DNA from: Bolinopsis microptera
Taxonomy: Eukaryota; Ctenophora; Tentaculata; Lobata; Bolinopsidae
Direction: 5' to 3'
Length of the DNA stretch: 64,000 nucleotides
NCBI RefSeq assembly: GCF_026151205.1
Contig: NC_087074.1
Location: 8,411,726 to 8,475,725 of the forward strand
Positions 32,950 to 46,200 of this stretch are shown piece after piece. The notes below the pieces were generated by a model that saw nothing but the letters and a program-made list of their open reading frames with translations, was not told the DNA's origin and searched no databases. Both the position numbers and the translations under genes were made by a program. Each line of letters begins with the position of its first letter. Within the stretch, counting starts at the first letter, position 1.

Positions 32950-33695
32950 TGATGTAATCTCGTTATCATTTATACTTTCAATCTGTAATCTTCCGTAATC
33001 ATTTCTATGAAATTGTCTTTAGTTATTTAGTACATATTATTTGTTTATGTACGAAATTGTTTTTAGCATTTATGACAGAATCATTTGAAAATTATTTACA
33101 TGCAATTCAAATTGTAAAACTATCTCTACTATAATTCTAGAATTATCTTTGTACATTGTACGACCGTCCACGTGAAAGTTGTTAAAACGACATTTTTATC
33201 GGTTTTGTGGTAATTATACGTTGTGGTAATTATACGTTGTGTTCATTGCGAGCTATATTTTAATGGGCTGTATACTCGGTCGTGACAGATATTTTTTGAT
33301 GCGATAAAAACTGACTAAAAAGAATACTATTAGCTTCCTTTGTGTGACCACGGGCTTTTTAGTTTCTTTATAATATACAAAGAATACTTATATTTTTATG
33401 TAATCCTGTTGTAATTCAAATTGTATTTCAATCGTAGGATTTTTTAAATTTCTAATTTCTTATTGTACCACAATTCCTGTATTTCTGATTTCATCGTCTA
33501 AAAACTTCTTGGAATAGACATAAACCCTCAAATAGATACCAATCATCGCACACGATGTACGTGCACCCGGGGTTAAATACGACGCTATTGTCAGCACTGC
33601 GCGCGCGCACACGTACCATCTTATGTGTGCTGATCTGTATGTGCCTATCCTACTTGTGAAACAAGCGCGTCACGCAGTACGCGTAGGCACATGGC
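32950..33695. other. Intergenic, nothing recognised
   Basis: AT-rich; a GTGGTAATTATACGTT doublet at 33208-33237 is the only repeat noted. Confidence 0.4.
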
Positions 33696-33699
33696 TATG

Positions 33700-33960
33700 T
33701 GAAGGGAGGGGGGGTCATGCCATGATTACGTAACATTGCTGTCAGGAGGGGGGTTGGGTCTTGATTTCGGTTGATTACGGAAGTAATCAAGGGGGAGGGG
33801 GTAAAAATTGCTAAAATATTGATATTCACCTTACTCGAGTTAAAATGCTTTGAAGTAGCGCGCGCCACGTCTGACGTCAATCCATCAAAAATGGATCTGG
33901 ACACTGCTTGCTCTAACCAAAGCCCTTTTCTTGCAGTAGAGCGCGACCGCCGATAACAAT
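33700..33960. repeat. Mosaic of MITE and GC-rich repeat fragments
   Basis: GATTACGTAACATTG, TTGGGTCTTGATTTCGG, GGTTGATTACGGAAG and GTAAAAATTGCTAAAATATTG match the interior of the element at 9623. They are followed by GAAGTAGCGCGCGCC and a variant of the AGCCCTCTCGCTTGCAGTA motif. A rearranged relic. Confidence 0.55.
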
Positions 33961-34371
33961 TTGTTCAATGTTGGTCTCAGCCTGGTATCATGCTTGTATT
34001 GGTTTTGGAACTCTTGCCTATTGTTTTTTAATCGTTTTAGCATTTAGTATTATGAGCTAATATGTGACATATAAATGTATGAAAATTTAGCTTAAAAATT
34101 AAATGTAACTTGAGTGTAGCAATATTATCAGATTTCAGAATATACTTTATTCAATAATGAAGAACCCGTCGCCACTCTCAGCAGTCAACCAGGGCTTATA
34201 AAAGCTTAACTGCGTCTGTGTCCTTTTATTATTTATTTCACCAACTGTGCAAATGAGAGTGACGGTGTGGTCAGGTCGTCTTTAACAGCTCGTGTATTAA
34301 ATACCAGCTATCTGTTGCCTGCCAGCATACGCACTAACTCCACTAAAGTATATTTATAATAGTTAAGTATA

Positions 34372-34895
34372 GTGACTTGCATTATAAGGAATTTAGTAAT
34401 AAGGGAAAAAGGAGTTAGGATAACCATCTATAAAGCTTTGATAAGACCTCATCTAGAGTATTGTGTCCAATTGTGGAATCCAGTTGCGGCTCATGGAAGT
34501 TGGGGGATTGTTTTGGAGCTGGAGAGCGTCCAGAGGCGGTTTACCCGTCTTATTGATGAGGTGGGTACCCTTCCTTACAGCCGTAGACTGGAAATTCTCA
34601 ATTTGACAACGCTGGCAGAGCGGCGAATACGTCGCGTGGGGACCTAATTGAAGCTTTTAAGGTTATTAATGGTTTGACCGAGTACGGCTCAGATTGGTTC
34701 AAAGTGAGCAGATCTGGTGTTAATCTTGTATCATCCAACAGATGTTGTAAGAGTATGGCAAAGATTAGGAATCTCCAAAGTTCATTTCTTCCAGAGCGAG
34801 TTATTCCTTACTGGAACAAACTCCCTTCAGATGTTAAGAACTCGGTGACTGTTTTAAGTTTTAAGATTAAATTAGAAGGGTTTAGAAAGATATAA
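34372..34895 (+). pseudogene. Non-LTR retrotransposon reverse transcriptase, C-terminal fragment
   Basis: Two overlapping frames, separated by a one-base break near 34635, give a LIRPHLEYCVQLWNP segment, VQRRFTRLIDEVGTLPY, RRLEILNLTTLAERRIR, GDLIEAFKVINGL and VIPYWNKLPSDVKNS. This is the standard thumb-to-C-terminus order of CR1/L2-like LINE reverse transcriptases. The fingers and palm with the catalytic aspartates, the endonuclease and the 5' part are absent: a 5'-truncated dead copy. Confidence 0.88.
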
Positions 34896-34899
34896 TTTC

Positions 34900-35725
34900 T
34901 AAGGATATTTCTAATGATTCACATTTTTGGAATGTTTCAAATGAAGTATTAGGGAGAATTGAAGGACCTAGCTATGCTAATAAAGTAATAATAAAGAGAA
35001 GCATAACGATTATCTTTATTTCCACCCTTTTGTGGCAAAAAAGCGATTTATAAATCTTTATTCCACTGGGAAGTATAAATAGGGTTATCTTTTGGGGATG
35101 CTTTTTGAATTTATTTTGTAATTTATTTATAAAGTTGTAGTTAATAATTTATTGATTTGGGTGGTTAGATATTTATATTTTTCACAGATTCTCCTAGAAT
35201 AACCCCATTAATAGAATAACTTGATCTTATTATTAAAGTCTAAATGCATAACTAAACATTGAGTAGGATTCAACCTCCAAGGCCACTTACTAATTAATTA
35301 ATTCACAAAATCTCGATTTTTTGCCAAAAGAATCTCAATTTTGCTTAAATTGACTACCAACGAGCTTGACATTACTAGGAAAACTCATGTGGGACTATCC
35401 CAATAGTTTTAATTCAAAAATACGATGTTAAGATATCTTGCCTGGACATGCACATTCAGAATATTTTTCACTGCCAAATCTATAAATATCCCAGCGCCTG
35501 ACTTTACAGGGCTGTAACTTTGCTCAGGAATGAGATAGAATCAAAAATCAAAAGGTTCTGAGCTCAGAAACAACCTGGCTATTAGATTAAACTAGTTTAA
35601 AGTGATTTTGGAGACATGACTTTTTTGCTAAATGTCAGCATGGAGCCCCACTGTGAGGTCCTTTAAGTTCCTTTAAATCTTTAACCATAGTGTCATGACT
35701 CATGCTGAAAAGTATTCCATTGAGC
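34900..35725. other. Intergenic, nothing recognised
   Basis: No supported gene. The first part may be the 3' end of the LINE copy. Confidence 0.4.
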
Positions 35726-35729
35726 TTAA

Positions 35730-37054
35730 AGGATGAGGGGACCTTAGAAAAAGTTTTTTTCTCGTGCAAATCCTTCTATTACATTAATCGTATAAACCAC
35801 TTTAGTGAAATCCTCAAAGCTGTATTTCATTCGCACGCCAAGATATCCCGCCAAAACAATTTGAACCTGTCAATTATGGGACCTGCTCTGATCCGCGCAT
35901 ATAGAAATACAGGTAAAATGAGCGTGCGGGCAGACTAAATTACTAATTAAGAATACATTAACAATTTACGATACTAACGAGCCTATAACCAATGGAGAGG
36001 AGACTTTTTATGACCGGTTGAAAAAATAATTATCACCCTACGATAACCATGAGCCGAGATACACCTGAAATAAGATTGAAGTCACACAGAAAGAAAGTTG
36101 CTAGGTGTCCCAACGTAACACCTAGCAACTCCCTGTATTGTATCACAATTGATATATCAACATGTCATATCAACACAACACGGTCCTTATAAAAATGGAT
36201 CGGGTAGGTATGAAATGCATGTCTTCATTTCAGTTGGACAAGCACCAAGCAGCAAGCTTTTAAGTTCTAACTCGCAATGAGACACTACTTATAACATAAG
36301 CCAGATTTTCAACTATTACAGCACAAAATATAATACCAAGCATAGCAGACGAAAACATCCACATTTATTGTGTAATTTGTTACACTCAAGTCACAGCAAA
36401 CTCAAAACGGTAAATTATAAATGAGTGTAAAACTAAAGGTACACGAGCAGTGTCAAACCGCACGTGCGCACTCAGATAGGACTAGAGGCGCCAAGGGCCA
36501 GTTAGTAAAATGTCTTTTACTACATCATACATTCAATCGATTTTTAGATCTGCTGTGGCCCCTTGCCGTGTTATACATTCCTTTATTCTTGTATAAAGAA
36601 ATATGTCTATTTTTAATTGTGTCCATATCGGGTTTCAAACAAGTCAAAACAAAATAGCAGTTTTGTTGTTAGCGGATGCTACTTATCTTAGCTTATTTAG
36701 AAATATCTACTACAACTACAAGAAAGCCTTTCTGAGTTACATTTAACTATTAAAGAGTAATAATCGTTACTTAAACTAATTCAACGCAACCAAAGATACC
36801 GCTCTCGCTAAAGGTAACACGACGTAATTAAAACAGAACAGAACAAAATGCTGACAGGAGCGAAGGGTGCGCGCGCACGTTGGTCTTAACACATAAGTGA
36901 CGTCACAGCCCAAAATTGCTATCAGCCAATAGGAGCGCAGCGTGGTATTGCGCGAATTATCGATTACACAGTCTGGTGTATTTTTTGATTCTACACACTT
37001 TCGCAGGACTTAAACGCGAATATTTGGAAGTAAATTCTAAGGTCCCCTCATCCT
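35730..37054. mobile_element. Inverted-repeat element flanked by TTAA
   Basis: The left end AGGATGAGGGGACCTTAGA and the right end CTAAGGTCCCCTCATCCT are inverted repeats. TTAA stands outside both (35726-35729, 37055-37058). Start and flank resemble the element at 3299, so the two may share a piggyBac-like source. No transposase frame is present. Confidence 0.72.
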
Positions 37055-37245
37055 TTAAAGTCATCAGCAAATAATTTAATTTTACTCTTAATATTATCAG
37101 GTAAATCATTAATATGTACTAATATAAGTAGGCTGTAGCACAAATATGAATGGTTCTAGCAATGGTCCCTAATGTAGTATCCATCTCGTGGCTTCTTGAA
37201 TGACAGTCCTTTCCTTTCTAACACTTTTTTATCAACTAGGTCAGC

Positions 37246-40200
37246 ATGGCGTCAGAAAGTCCAGCCCGGAGCCATGTCAAGCTCCCCATGAGTTGGTTCC
37301 GGCAAATAATTGTGCTGAGCATCATGTACGTGATAGTTGTCAATAAACTTCTCAGAGGTAAGCCTGATCAAAATATGCACCCTACATAATGACCATATTA
37401 GACCTGTATCTAATGTATCTGGAATTGGACGTATTGAAATACCAATTTTGACTATATATCCACAGTTATTCACCATGGATTTGTTTGTTATTAAATAGTT
37501 TTTCATAAATTTTTGGATTTAGATTAATTCGATGTAATGGGTCCAAGTTACTGCGGACATAGTTCACTATGTGTTTACCGTGTTTGGGTGCCCATCATAT
37601 TTTACAGATGGGGGCGATATTTTGAACGATTCTATTTTATATTCATCTATTGCTGTACTCTGTAAAATTTGAAAAGTATTTAATAAAAAAAAAATAAGGG
37701 GCCATCTACTTAGGACGTCCGCCAAAATCGCAGATTTTCAGACCAGCCCCCCTCCCCCTGTCCGGGTGTGTCCGAATTTTCAAAGCCACCCCCCTCCTCC
37801 AGCTACTCTTAAGAGTACAAATAAATCCAACTTAAATTCATTGTTAATCAAATGTGCAGTTGGTAATCTTTCTTCGCTCTTATGAGTGGGTCGATCCATG
37901 ATAAAGGCATGTTGCTAGTTGCCGAAACGTGGAAAACTAGTTTGTTTTGAAACACTGAGTGGAGACTCTAACTTCGTCACCAACTGTCACTTAAAAAAAT
38001 GTGTAGTTACTTAAAATAGACAATAATACATTTAGTGACGAACAAGTTTAGCAATTAGCACAGTTACATTTAATTACATTTAAGTACTTAACATTCGTTC
38101 AAAATACAGGGATCTTAACTTACAGAGTAATTAGTGTCAAAGAGTTGAAATAAATGGGACTTTTTCGTTAATTCTGCCAAAATTTCCGGACGTCCGGATT
38201 TTCAGAAACCACCCCCTCCCCCTGTCCGGATTTGTCTGAAATTCCAAAACCACCCCCTCCCTATTTGCCGGATGCCCTAAGTAGATGGCTCTTAAACAAA
38301 AGATTTTTCTTTATTGACTAAAATGCAGGTTATTCATGCCTGAAGATCAACTTAATGGATAAAAATTAAAAGGGGACTTGAAAATTAGATTTAGTCGAAA
38401 TCAATATAGTGAGCTGGAAGTTAGTACTTAGTAACAGAAGAAAAACTTCATCAGGTTTTGTGTACATAGCACTTGAATGGTTTGTCGGTTGCTTTGCTCC
38501 AAAAAAACCAATAAAAGAGTTTCCAGCAATCCGATCACCCTTCTTGAAGATGCCAGCCACAACTCTTGAGCAACTTATCCGAAGAAGGCAAATCACTAGC
38601 ACACAACTTGTTGAGCTTTACATTGATAGAATTGTGGATGTGAGTAAAATTAAATAACATTCAATAGCTGTATTAATGTATATTTTATATATTACTAAAA
38701 TAAAAGTACATGTATGATGCATGAATATTACATATTATGCATAATTGTTATCTAAATATTACACTTCTCCATTCTAATAAGTAGCCTTGCTTTTATACGG
38801 TCATAGTGGCATGATTCGGAACAACTCTCTTCATCTGCATGTCCGGCAGCCGTATTAGACTTAAGTACAATAAATGTTATTACAGTAAAAGTAATATTAT
38901 GCGGTTAAATTCATTTCATCGTCAGGTAAACCCTTTGGTTAATGCTGTAGTCCAAACTGCATTTGCCAAAGCTTTGGATGAAGCTAACAGAATTGATGAA
39001 TTGATGAAGTCAGACAGTTTCGAAACTGATCCTAGATTCACAGTAGAGAAGATGCCATTCTTAGGTGTTCCTATCACATGCAAAGAAATCATCTTTGTTA
39101 AGGTGAGATTATTATATGAGATATTTTCTATTGGGATTCAGTCTTAGAGGCTGGTCAGTTCTGGGGTTTGGCAGCTCAAATTCCAGGGAATTTGAACGAC
39201 AATATCATGATAAGAAATGAAAATGTAAATTTTCAGGGATTCAGTGCAACTGCAGGATTGAAAGGGAGAATTGGTCACGTGTGTAAGGAAGATGCTGAGG
39301 TGGTAAAGTATATGAGAGCTTCTGGAGCCATCATCATTGGTCTCACCAATACCAGGTTGGTACTTCTTAGGTCCCAGGATCCATTGCATAACTGTGTTTG
39401 AAGTAAACATGGTGCGAAATATTAAGAAACTGAAGTTAGAGTTATTTACTTTTGTTACTTTTACTTTCGCGACGAAGCAATTTCGAATATTGTGGAACTT
39501 ACAGCCTTATTTAAATACTTTCAGCCTAGTTATTATTTTGCGGCTGTACAAATTTACTGTGTTGGCTTCTTAAAGCAGGACACTTAAAAAAGATATAATA
39601 TCAACGACCCCAATCATCCACTCCCTGTCCTGATGTGTTGTAATTCTAAAAGAAACTATATAGTAGTTACAGTGTTATCTTGTTATGTAACTCGCAGTCT
39701 TGCTACATTCTGTGTGGTGGATATCACATTATTAACTACAGGATATTAGAGTGCGTAAGAAACCTCAACTTTAGATACCGAAATGGACAGCTGGTGTTAG
39801 TTCAATTACTGGTGTCAACACTCTAACAAACTTTTATAAATCGAAAATGTGACTAGGAAAGTTGTAGGTGATATGGTTGGATTCCCGATTTTATTGATTC
39901 CAGGGTTTATTCCTGACGATTGGTCCAGTCGATTTAAATAATCGCATATTTAAGTGTTATTCATTCTCCCTGTTACAGCGAAGCATTAACTAGGACATGC
40001 ATGTTAATTGTTAGGATCAGTTCACTCTCAGACTTCTTACTCAGGCCAGCTTTTTGATTAACAATATTTGCTCTAGAGGTCATACTCCGACTTGTTACAT
40101 ATTCAAATTTAAGTGAGTAAAGTAATATGTTATATAATAAGTAAAGTAATATGTAATATTGTAAAGTAATAACATGTCTGCGTTTGCAGTGAGTTAGCGA

Positions 40201-43200
40201 TGTGGTGGGAGTCTCATAACCCTGTATACGGGTACACGTGTAACCCTTACGATCTGAGGTGTATTGTTGGGGGCAGCTCTGGAGGAGAGGTACGTTTGCT
40301 AGTCATTTGCATATTAAGTTACGTAATTAATAATCTATAAATATATTATCAATCAGGAAGTATTAGTTCTGATTTCTGTAGTTTGTCGGGAAGTATTAGT
40401 TCTGATTTCTGTATTTTGTCGGGAAGTATTAGTTCTGTCGTTCAACATTTTGTTATGGGACAATGATTTAAACGAATTACATATTTGCATGTTATTAATT
40501 GTTAAACTTTACATATTATTTTGATATTCAATGCACGGATGCTCAAGTGCGTGATTGTTGAATTAATAACTGATGCTTACTCAACTGCTGCAGAGTGCAG
40601 GCGTATAATAAATATAATGTAATATTATGTACATTATATAATATAATTGTTGATGACTGATTTATCACTTATCAGGCTGCTTCAGTTGCATCAGCCTGCA
40701 GCGTTATGGGTATTGGTAGTGATATCGGTGGAAGCATCAGAATGCCTGCATTCTTTAATGGCGTGTTCGGACACAAACCTTCTCCTTTCCTGGTCCCCAA
40801 CAAGGGTCAGTAGTTTCATTCAGAGAAAATCGATTTTGGTTCAAGATTATTTTATAGTGATTTTTGAAAATTCGAGGATCTTCTGCTAGTTTTCAGTACA
40901 AAAATATCATGTTAACATCTGGCCCAACAAAGCATCCCATGAAAGTTTTTCCGAAGTAAACATAGACTTTAGAGTAAAAACCGTTCAAAGTTCAGGTCAA
41001 TTTCCGGGAGCAACGGTAGAGTCAGCCAAGTACTTGGGACTAGGCCCCATCTGTAGATATGCACAGGACTTGGAGCCCATGTTGAAGTGTATGGCCCTGA
41101 AGGACGGACCTGTTGACTTCGAACAACCTCTCAATTACGATGTAGGTGAAGGAATACTGATTTGAATAAAATATTTAGTTAATTAAAAGCATTCCTTTGA
41201 AATAACACATTTAAGTAATAATCTGAATCGTGAAGTTACTCATTACTCATGTTTTTCTGATTATTTACAAGATTTAAACGTTTCTAGATCATTCGTATAA
41301 TCTAACAATTTGAGTTGATTTTACTGAACACAGCCATTATTATATATACGTTTATATCGCAGCAAGTCTAATCGTACAGTTAAATAGTTGCACATCATAT
41401 GACCAAGATACACGCTGTTGGAATGATGCCAGTATCACATGACGTTAAACTGTAATATCAGTTCATTAGCTGCTATTTTATCATCCCTGAAATGAGCCTA
41501 TAGACATTCAATTCCAGAATTTTTAGAATGCTTTCGTGCACCGTTCATGAGATTTTACATAAAATATTCGGCTAATGAATTGTTTTTTGTTTGACCGCAA
41601 TCTGGCCGCATATAATACAGCCAATAATAACCACGGCGTAAAATTCCAGACGTCAAAATTCCAGATTTCTCAAAATTAGTGTGTCGCAACCTACGTTAAT
41701 GATTATTGAATATATAGCGTTAAATTACGCTCTAAATATTTAAATTTTATTTCAATCCCCTCATACTAAGTTGAAAATATATATTCTAGAATGATCTGTA
41801 TCTCAAGCATAAACAACCGAGTGTGTTGGACACTAATTCTACACACCAAAATGTATAATTACAGCCAGTGTCAACTGTCAGGCTGTGGACAATGGCATGT
41901 ATCGACAAAATAGCTTACAGCTTGGCTACCATTCAAGATTGTGTGAGGCTTCATACTAGCGTGAAATTATTTGTGTATTTTTAATTAGTGGTGTACTAAA
42001 TACTGCGCGTACAAATAACGCAATGTCACAATGTACAGGGTTAAGGGGGGGGGACAATGGATATTTTTTTGTGAAACTTGATTTCGAGATAGCAGTTGAC
42101 CAACAAACTAGGACCAGTGACCAAACTTTTGAGGGGGTCCCGGACCCCAACCGCCAAACGGTGCCCGCGGGGCAGCCACACCCATATTTGGTCCAAATTA
42201 GGCCCAATTTAGCCAAATACCCTGAACATGCCCAAAACCCAGATTTTAGGTGCTCTTCTTGTAGCTAGTGGTCTCCTGAACTCGTATATGAAATTTCATC
42301 AAGATTGGACAAAAAATGACTGAGTTATGGGCCAAAAACCATATGCCCATATTTGGGCATACGCACCAAATTTGGTAGATTTCGTCCCATAAATTGAGCA
42401 AATATCAATATTTTTGAATGAAACTTACTTTATAAGAAAGGTAAGCCTAAACTATATATTCTCTGTAAGTTATAGCTTTATATTTGTTTAAATGTGGATA
42501 CTAAGGCGAAAAAACCACAAAAAATGAACTAAATTGCCCGTATCTTGGTTCGCGATATTCGCGGAATTGATCTCATTAAAATTGTAACAACTCAATCAGT
42601 TTTCAAAATTTTTGCATGAAATTTTCGGAATCGACTCGAAATCGCATTTCCACCTTATTTTGAGATCAGATTTTTGATTTAGGCCTCCAAAAAAATTTGG
42701 CGGCCAAATTCTGAATTTGTCCGGGAAAATTTTGGAATTCGGCCGCCAAATTTTTTTGGAGGCCTAAATCAAAAATCTGATCTCAAAATAAGGTGGAAAT
42801 GCGATTTTGAGTCGATTCCGAAAATTTCATGCAAAAATTTTGAAAACTGATTGAGTTGTTACAATTTTAATGAGATCAATTCCGCGAATATCGCGAACCA
42901 AGATACGGGCAATTTAGTTCATTTTTTGTGGTTTTTTCGCCTTAGTATCCACATTTAAACAAATACAAAGCTATAACTTACAGAGAATATGTAGTTTAGG
43001 CTTACCTTTCTTATAAAGTAAGTTTCATTCAAAAATATTGATATTTGCCCAATTTATGGGACGAAATCTACCAAATTTGGTGCGTATGCCCAAATATGGG
43101 CATATGGTTTTTGGCCCATAACTCAGTCATTTTTTGTTCAATCTTGATGAAATTTCATCTACGAGTTCAAGAGACCACTAGCTACAAGTAGAGCACCTAA

Positions 43201-46200
43201 AATCTGGGTTTTGGGCATTTTCAGGGTATTTGGCTAAATTGGGCCTAATTTGGACCAAATATGGGCGTGGCTGCCCCGCGGGCACCGTTTGGCGGTTGGG
43301 GTCCGGGACCCCCTCAAAAGTTCGGTCACTGGTCCTAGTTTGTTGGTCAACTGCTATCTCGAAATCAACTTTCACAAAAAAATATCCATTGTCCCCCCCC
43401 CCCCCTTAATGAAGAACAAAGTAGATTTAGTGAGTACTTTCTTCAGTAAAACAGGATGAAATAAGTTTAGAATTTAGCTTGCACACAGATCACTTCAAAC
43501 AGTCCCAATCTTGGAATCTAACTTGGTTTGAGATGCTGGCAGCAGGCGTGGTTCATGGTTGATATACAATACATGAGTCTAATTAGATAGTGCATGTTAT
43601 CAAGGTTCCACATAATATTCAGTCTATTATAATTGAGAAGGCGTACGTGTGGTTTTGAACAATGCCTCAGCATTTAGAATTGCAAAGCATGGTGGCTTTT
43701 CCGGCTGGGACACTAACTAAACAAAGCATCGTATAATGTCGACAGTAGTCCGTACAGAGTAGAGTCAAAAATAACAATCATTACCAAAACGAAGCCTCTT
43801 TCTCATGTTGAATTGAATTGAAACTCAAATCGACGCGATACAACTCTTTCAGATGTCGAAGATAAAGTTTATCTCTGTTGAAGATGACGGCTGGTCTCAG
43901 TTTGATGGCTGGTCAGTGTTTACTTCTCCCGTAGATCGGGAGTTAAAACTCGCTCAGCGCAGAGTTGTCAACTTCCTGGAATCTTCTTGTGGAGCAAAGG
44001 TTAGTACTCGAGGATTTGTCAAGGATTTATCAAGGATTTGTCCACTGTAGCAGTGTTACAGGTAGTATGATGTATCAATTAATGTTGATCAGTCTAAACG
44101 CCCTGATCTGACAATGCATCATATGAGCAGCTGTAACACAATACTTCATACTCATCATTCCTCGGCAGCTGTCTATAATTTGTTAGAAACAAATATTTGC
44201 AATACTATCCTTGTAATGAAGATTAATACGTCAGACAAGACACAATGTACTGCTGTGTAAATCTGTTGACTGGTGTATTATGATAGTAGTGCAGTCTAAT
44301 GATAGTATTGTCTACGACATGACTATTATTAAATCTAAATATTTGTATGTATATATCCTACATCGTAATATGATGTAGGATATATACATACAAAATACAA
44401 ATATGGAGGATATACGCATTATATACATTAAAACTATTTGATACAATACAACTCAATCGGGCGGGGAGTACCTGACCAGCACATACAGATAATATCAGAA
44501 TGTGCTAAGTGTAGTGCTTAAGTGTACTAAGTGTACTACTGTCATCATGATATTGATTGGAAACTGCTTAAAGCTACATAATGAGTTAACGGCTCTCAGA
44601 GCTATGGTATTTAACGATCAGAACTTTGGTATTTAGATGTAATGATCGGCATGTCCTAGACAATACTATCATTATACTGCACTGATATTATCATCATGTG
44701 TAGGGTAAAACTTCAAGAAGCACAGCTTTAATCTTAATTTAATCTTAATCAGCCGTATGAATCGTTAATCGCAGTTGGAACTCTCCTAGGTGGAGAAGAA
44801 GGAAATCATGTTGCTGCGTTACTCACTGCCCATCTGGATGGCAATTATTAACAACAACGGGGATCCTAAATTCTCTCAATTCTGCTCGTCCACAAAGGAC
44901 AACACCGAGGTTTCGAGTTATGATCTGCCATTAAAGAACATGTACAAAGAAATGCTGAAGAAGTGTGTTGGAATGTCAGATCATACCTTCTACGTTATCA
45001 TCACAGGTTTGTTCAGCTTGTTTATCATTTCCTACTTTAAACTTTTCTAATTTTAAATATTTAGTTTTATATTTATTTTCAACATCAGATTTTGTGAAAT
45101 GCCAAAGTAGCGTGATGTTTTCGGACAGCCAACGAATCCTACGTAGCATTCTGTACCGCTACGTAACATACCAAGGCTTCCTAAATTTAATTCCTGTCTG
45201 GAGCTGGGACTTTTGATTACATCATATCAACCCTTCTTATCAGTGCAGGAAGTTGGTATTGTTATTTATTGGCAACATCTTTCTAGTAACCAATGTCACT
45301 AGCAGTGTACGGTATATGATGTACAATTAATGTTGACCGTCTAAACCCCTGATGCAATGCATCAATGAGCCTGTAACAATACTTCATAGACCTATCTCCT
45401 ACGGCAGCGCTAAACAATTGTAGAAACAAATGTTGCGATACTATCCTTTAATGAGATATCGTCAGACAGACACAATGTATGCTGTGTAAACTGTTACTGC
45501 GGTATTATGATAGTAGTGCGCTAATGATAGTATTCTAGGACACTGCGTTCTTAAATCTAATATTTGTATGTATATCCTACATCTGTAATAGATGTAGATA
45601 TATCATAAAAATACAAGATGGAGGATAACGCATTATATACATAAACTATTTGATACAAAAACCATCGGGGGAGTACCTGACAGCACATACAATATATCAG
45701 GAATGTGCAAGTGTAAGTGCTAATGTCTACTGTCACATGATATTGATGAAAACTACTTAAAGCTACATAATGGTTAACGGCCTCTCAGAGCTACTGGTAT
45801 TTAACGATCAGAACTTTGGTATTTAGATGTAATGATCGGCATGTCCTAGACAATACTATCATTATACTGCACTGATATTATCATCATGTGTAGGGTAAAA
45901 CTTCAAGAAGCACAGCTTTAATCTTAATTTAATCTTAATCAGCCGTATGAACCGTTAATCGCAGTTGGGAACTCTCCTAGGTGGAGAAGAAGGAAATCAT
46001 GTTGCTACGTTACTCACTGCCATCTGGATGGCAATTATTAACAACAACGGGGATCCTAAATTCTCTCAATTCTGCTCTTCCACAAAGGACAACACCGAGG
46101 TCTCGAGTTATGATCTGGCCATTAAAGAACATGTACAAAGAAATGCTGAAGAAGTGTGTTGGAATGTCAGATCATACCTTCTACGTTATCATCACAGGTT

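Noticed and set aside
38409-38411. GTG as a start codon for a FAAH2 N-terminus
   Set aside because: The codon is formed by the exon 1/exon 2 splice (phase 1); a proper ATG with a membrane anchor lies at 37246.
42023-43459. Open frames of 65-86 codons on both strands around 42.0-42.3 and 43.2-43.4 kb
   Set aside because: They are mirror images in the two arms of the palindrome and show no family similarity; they arise from the element's sequence.
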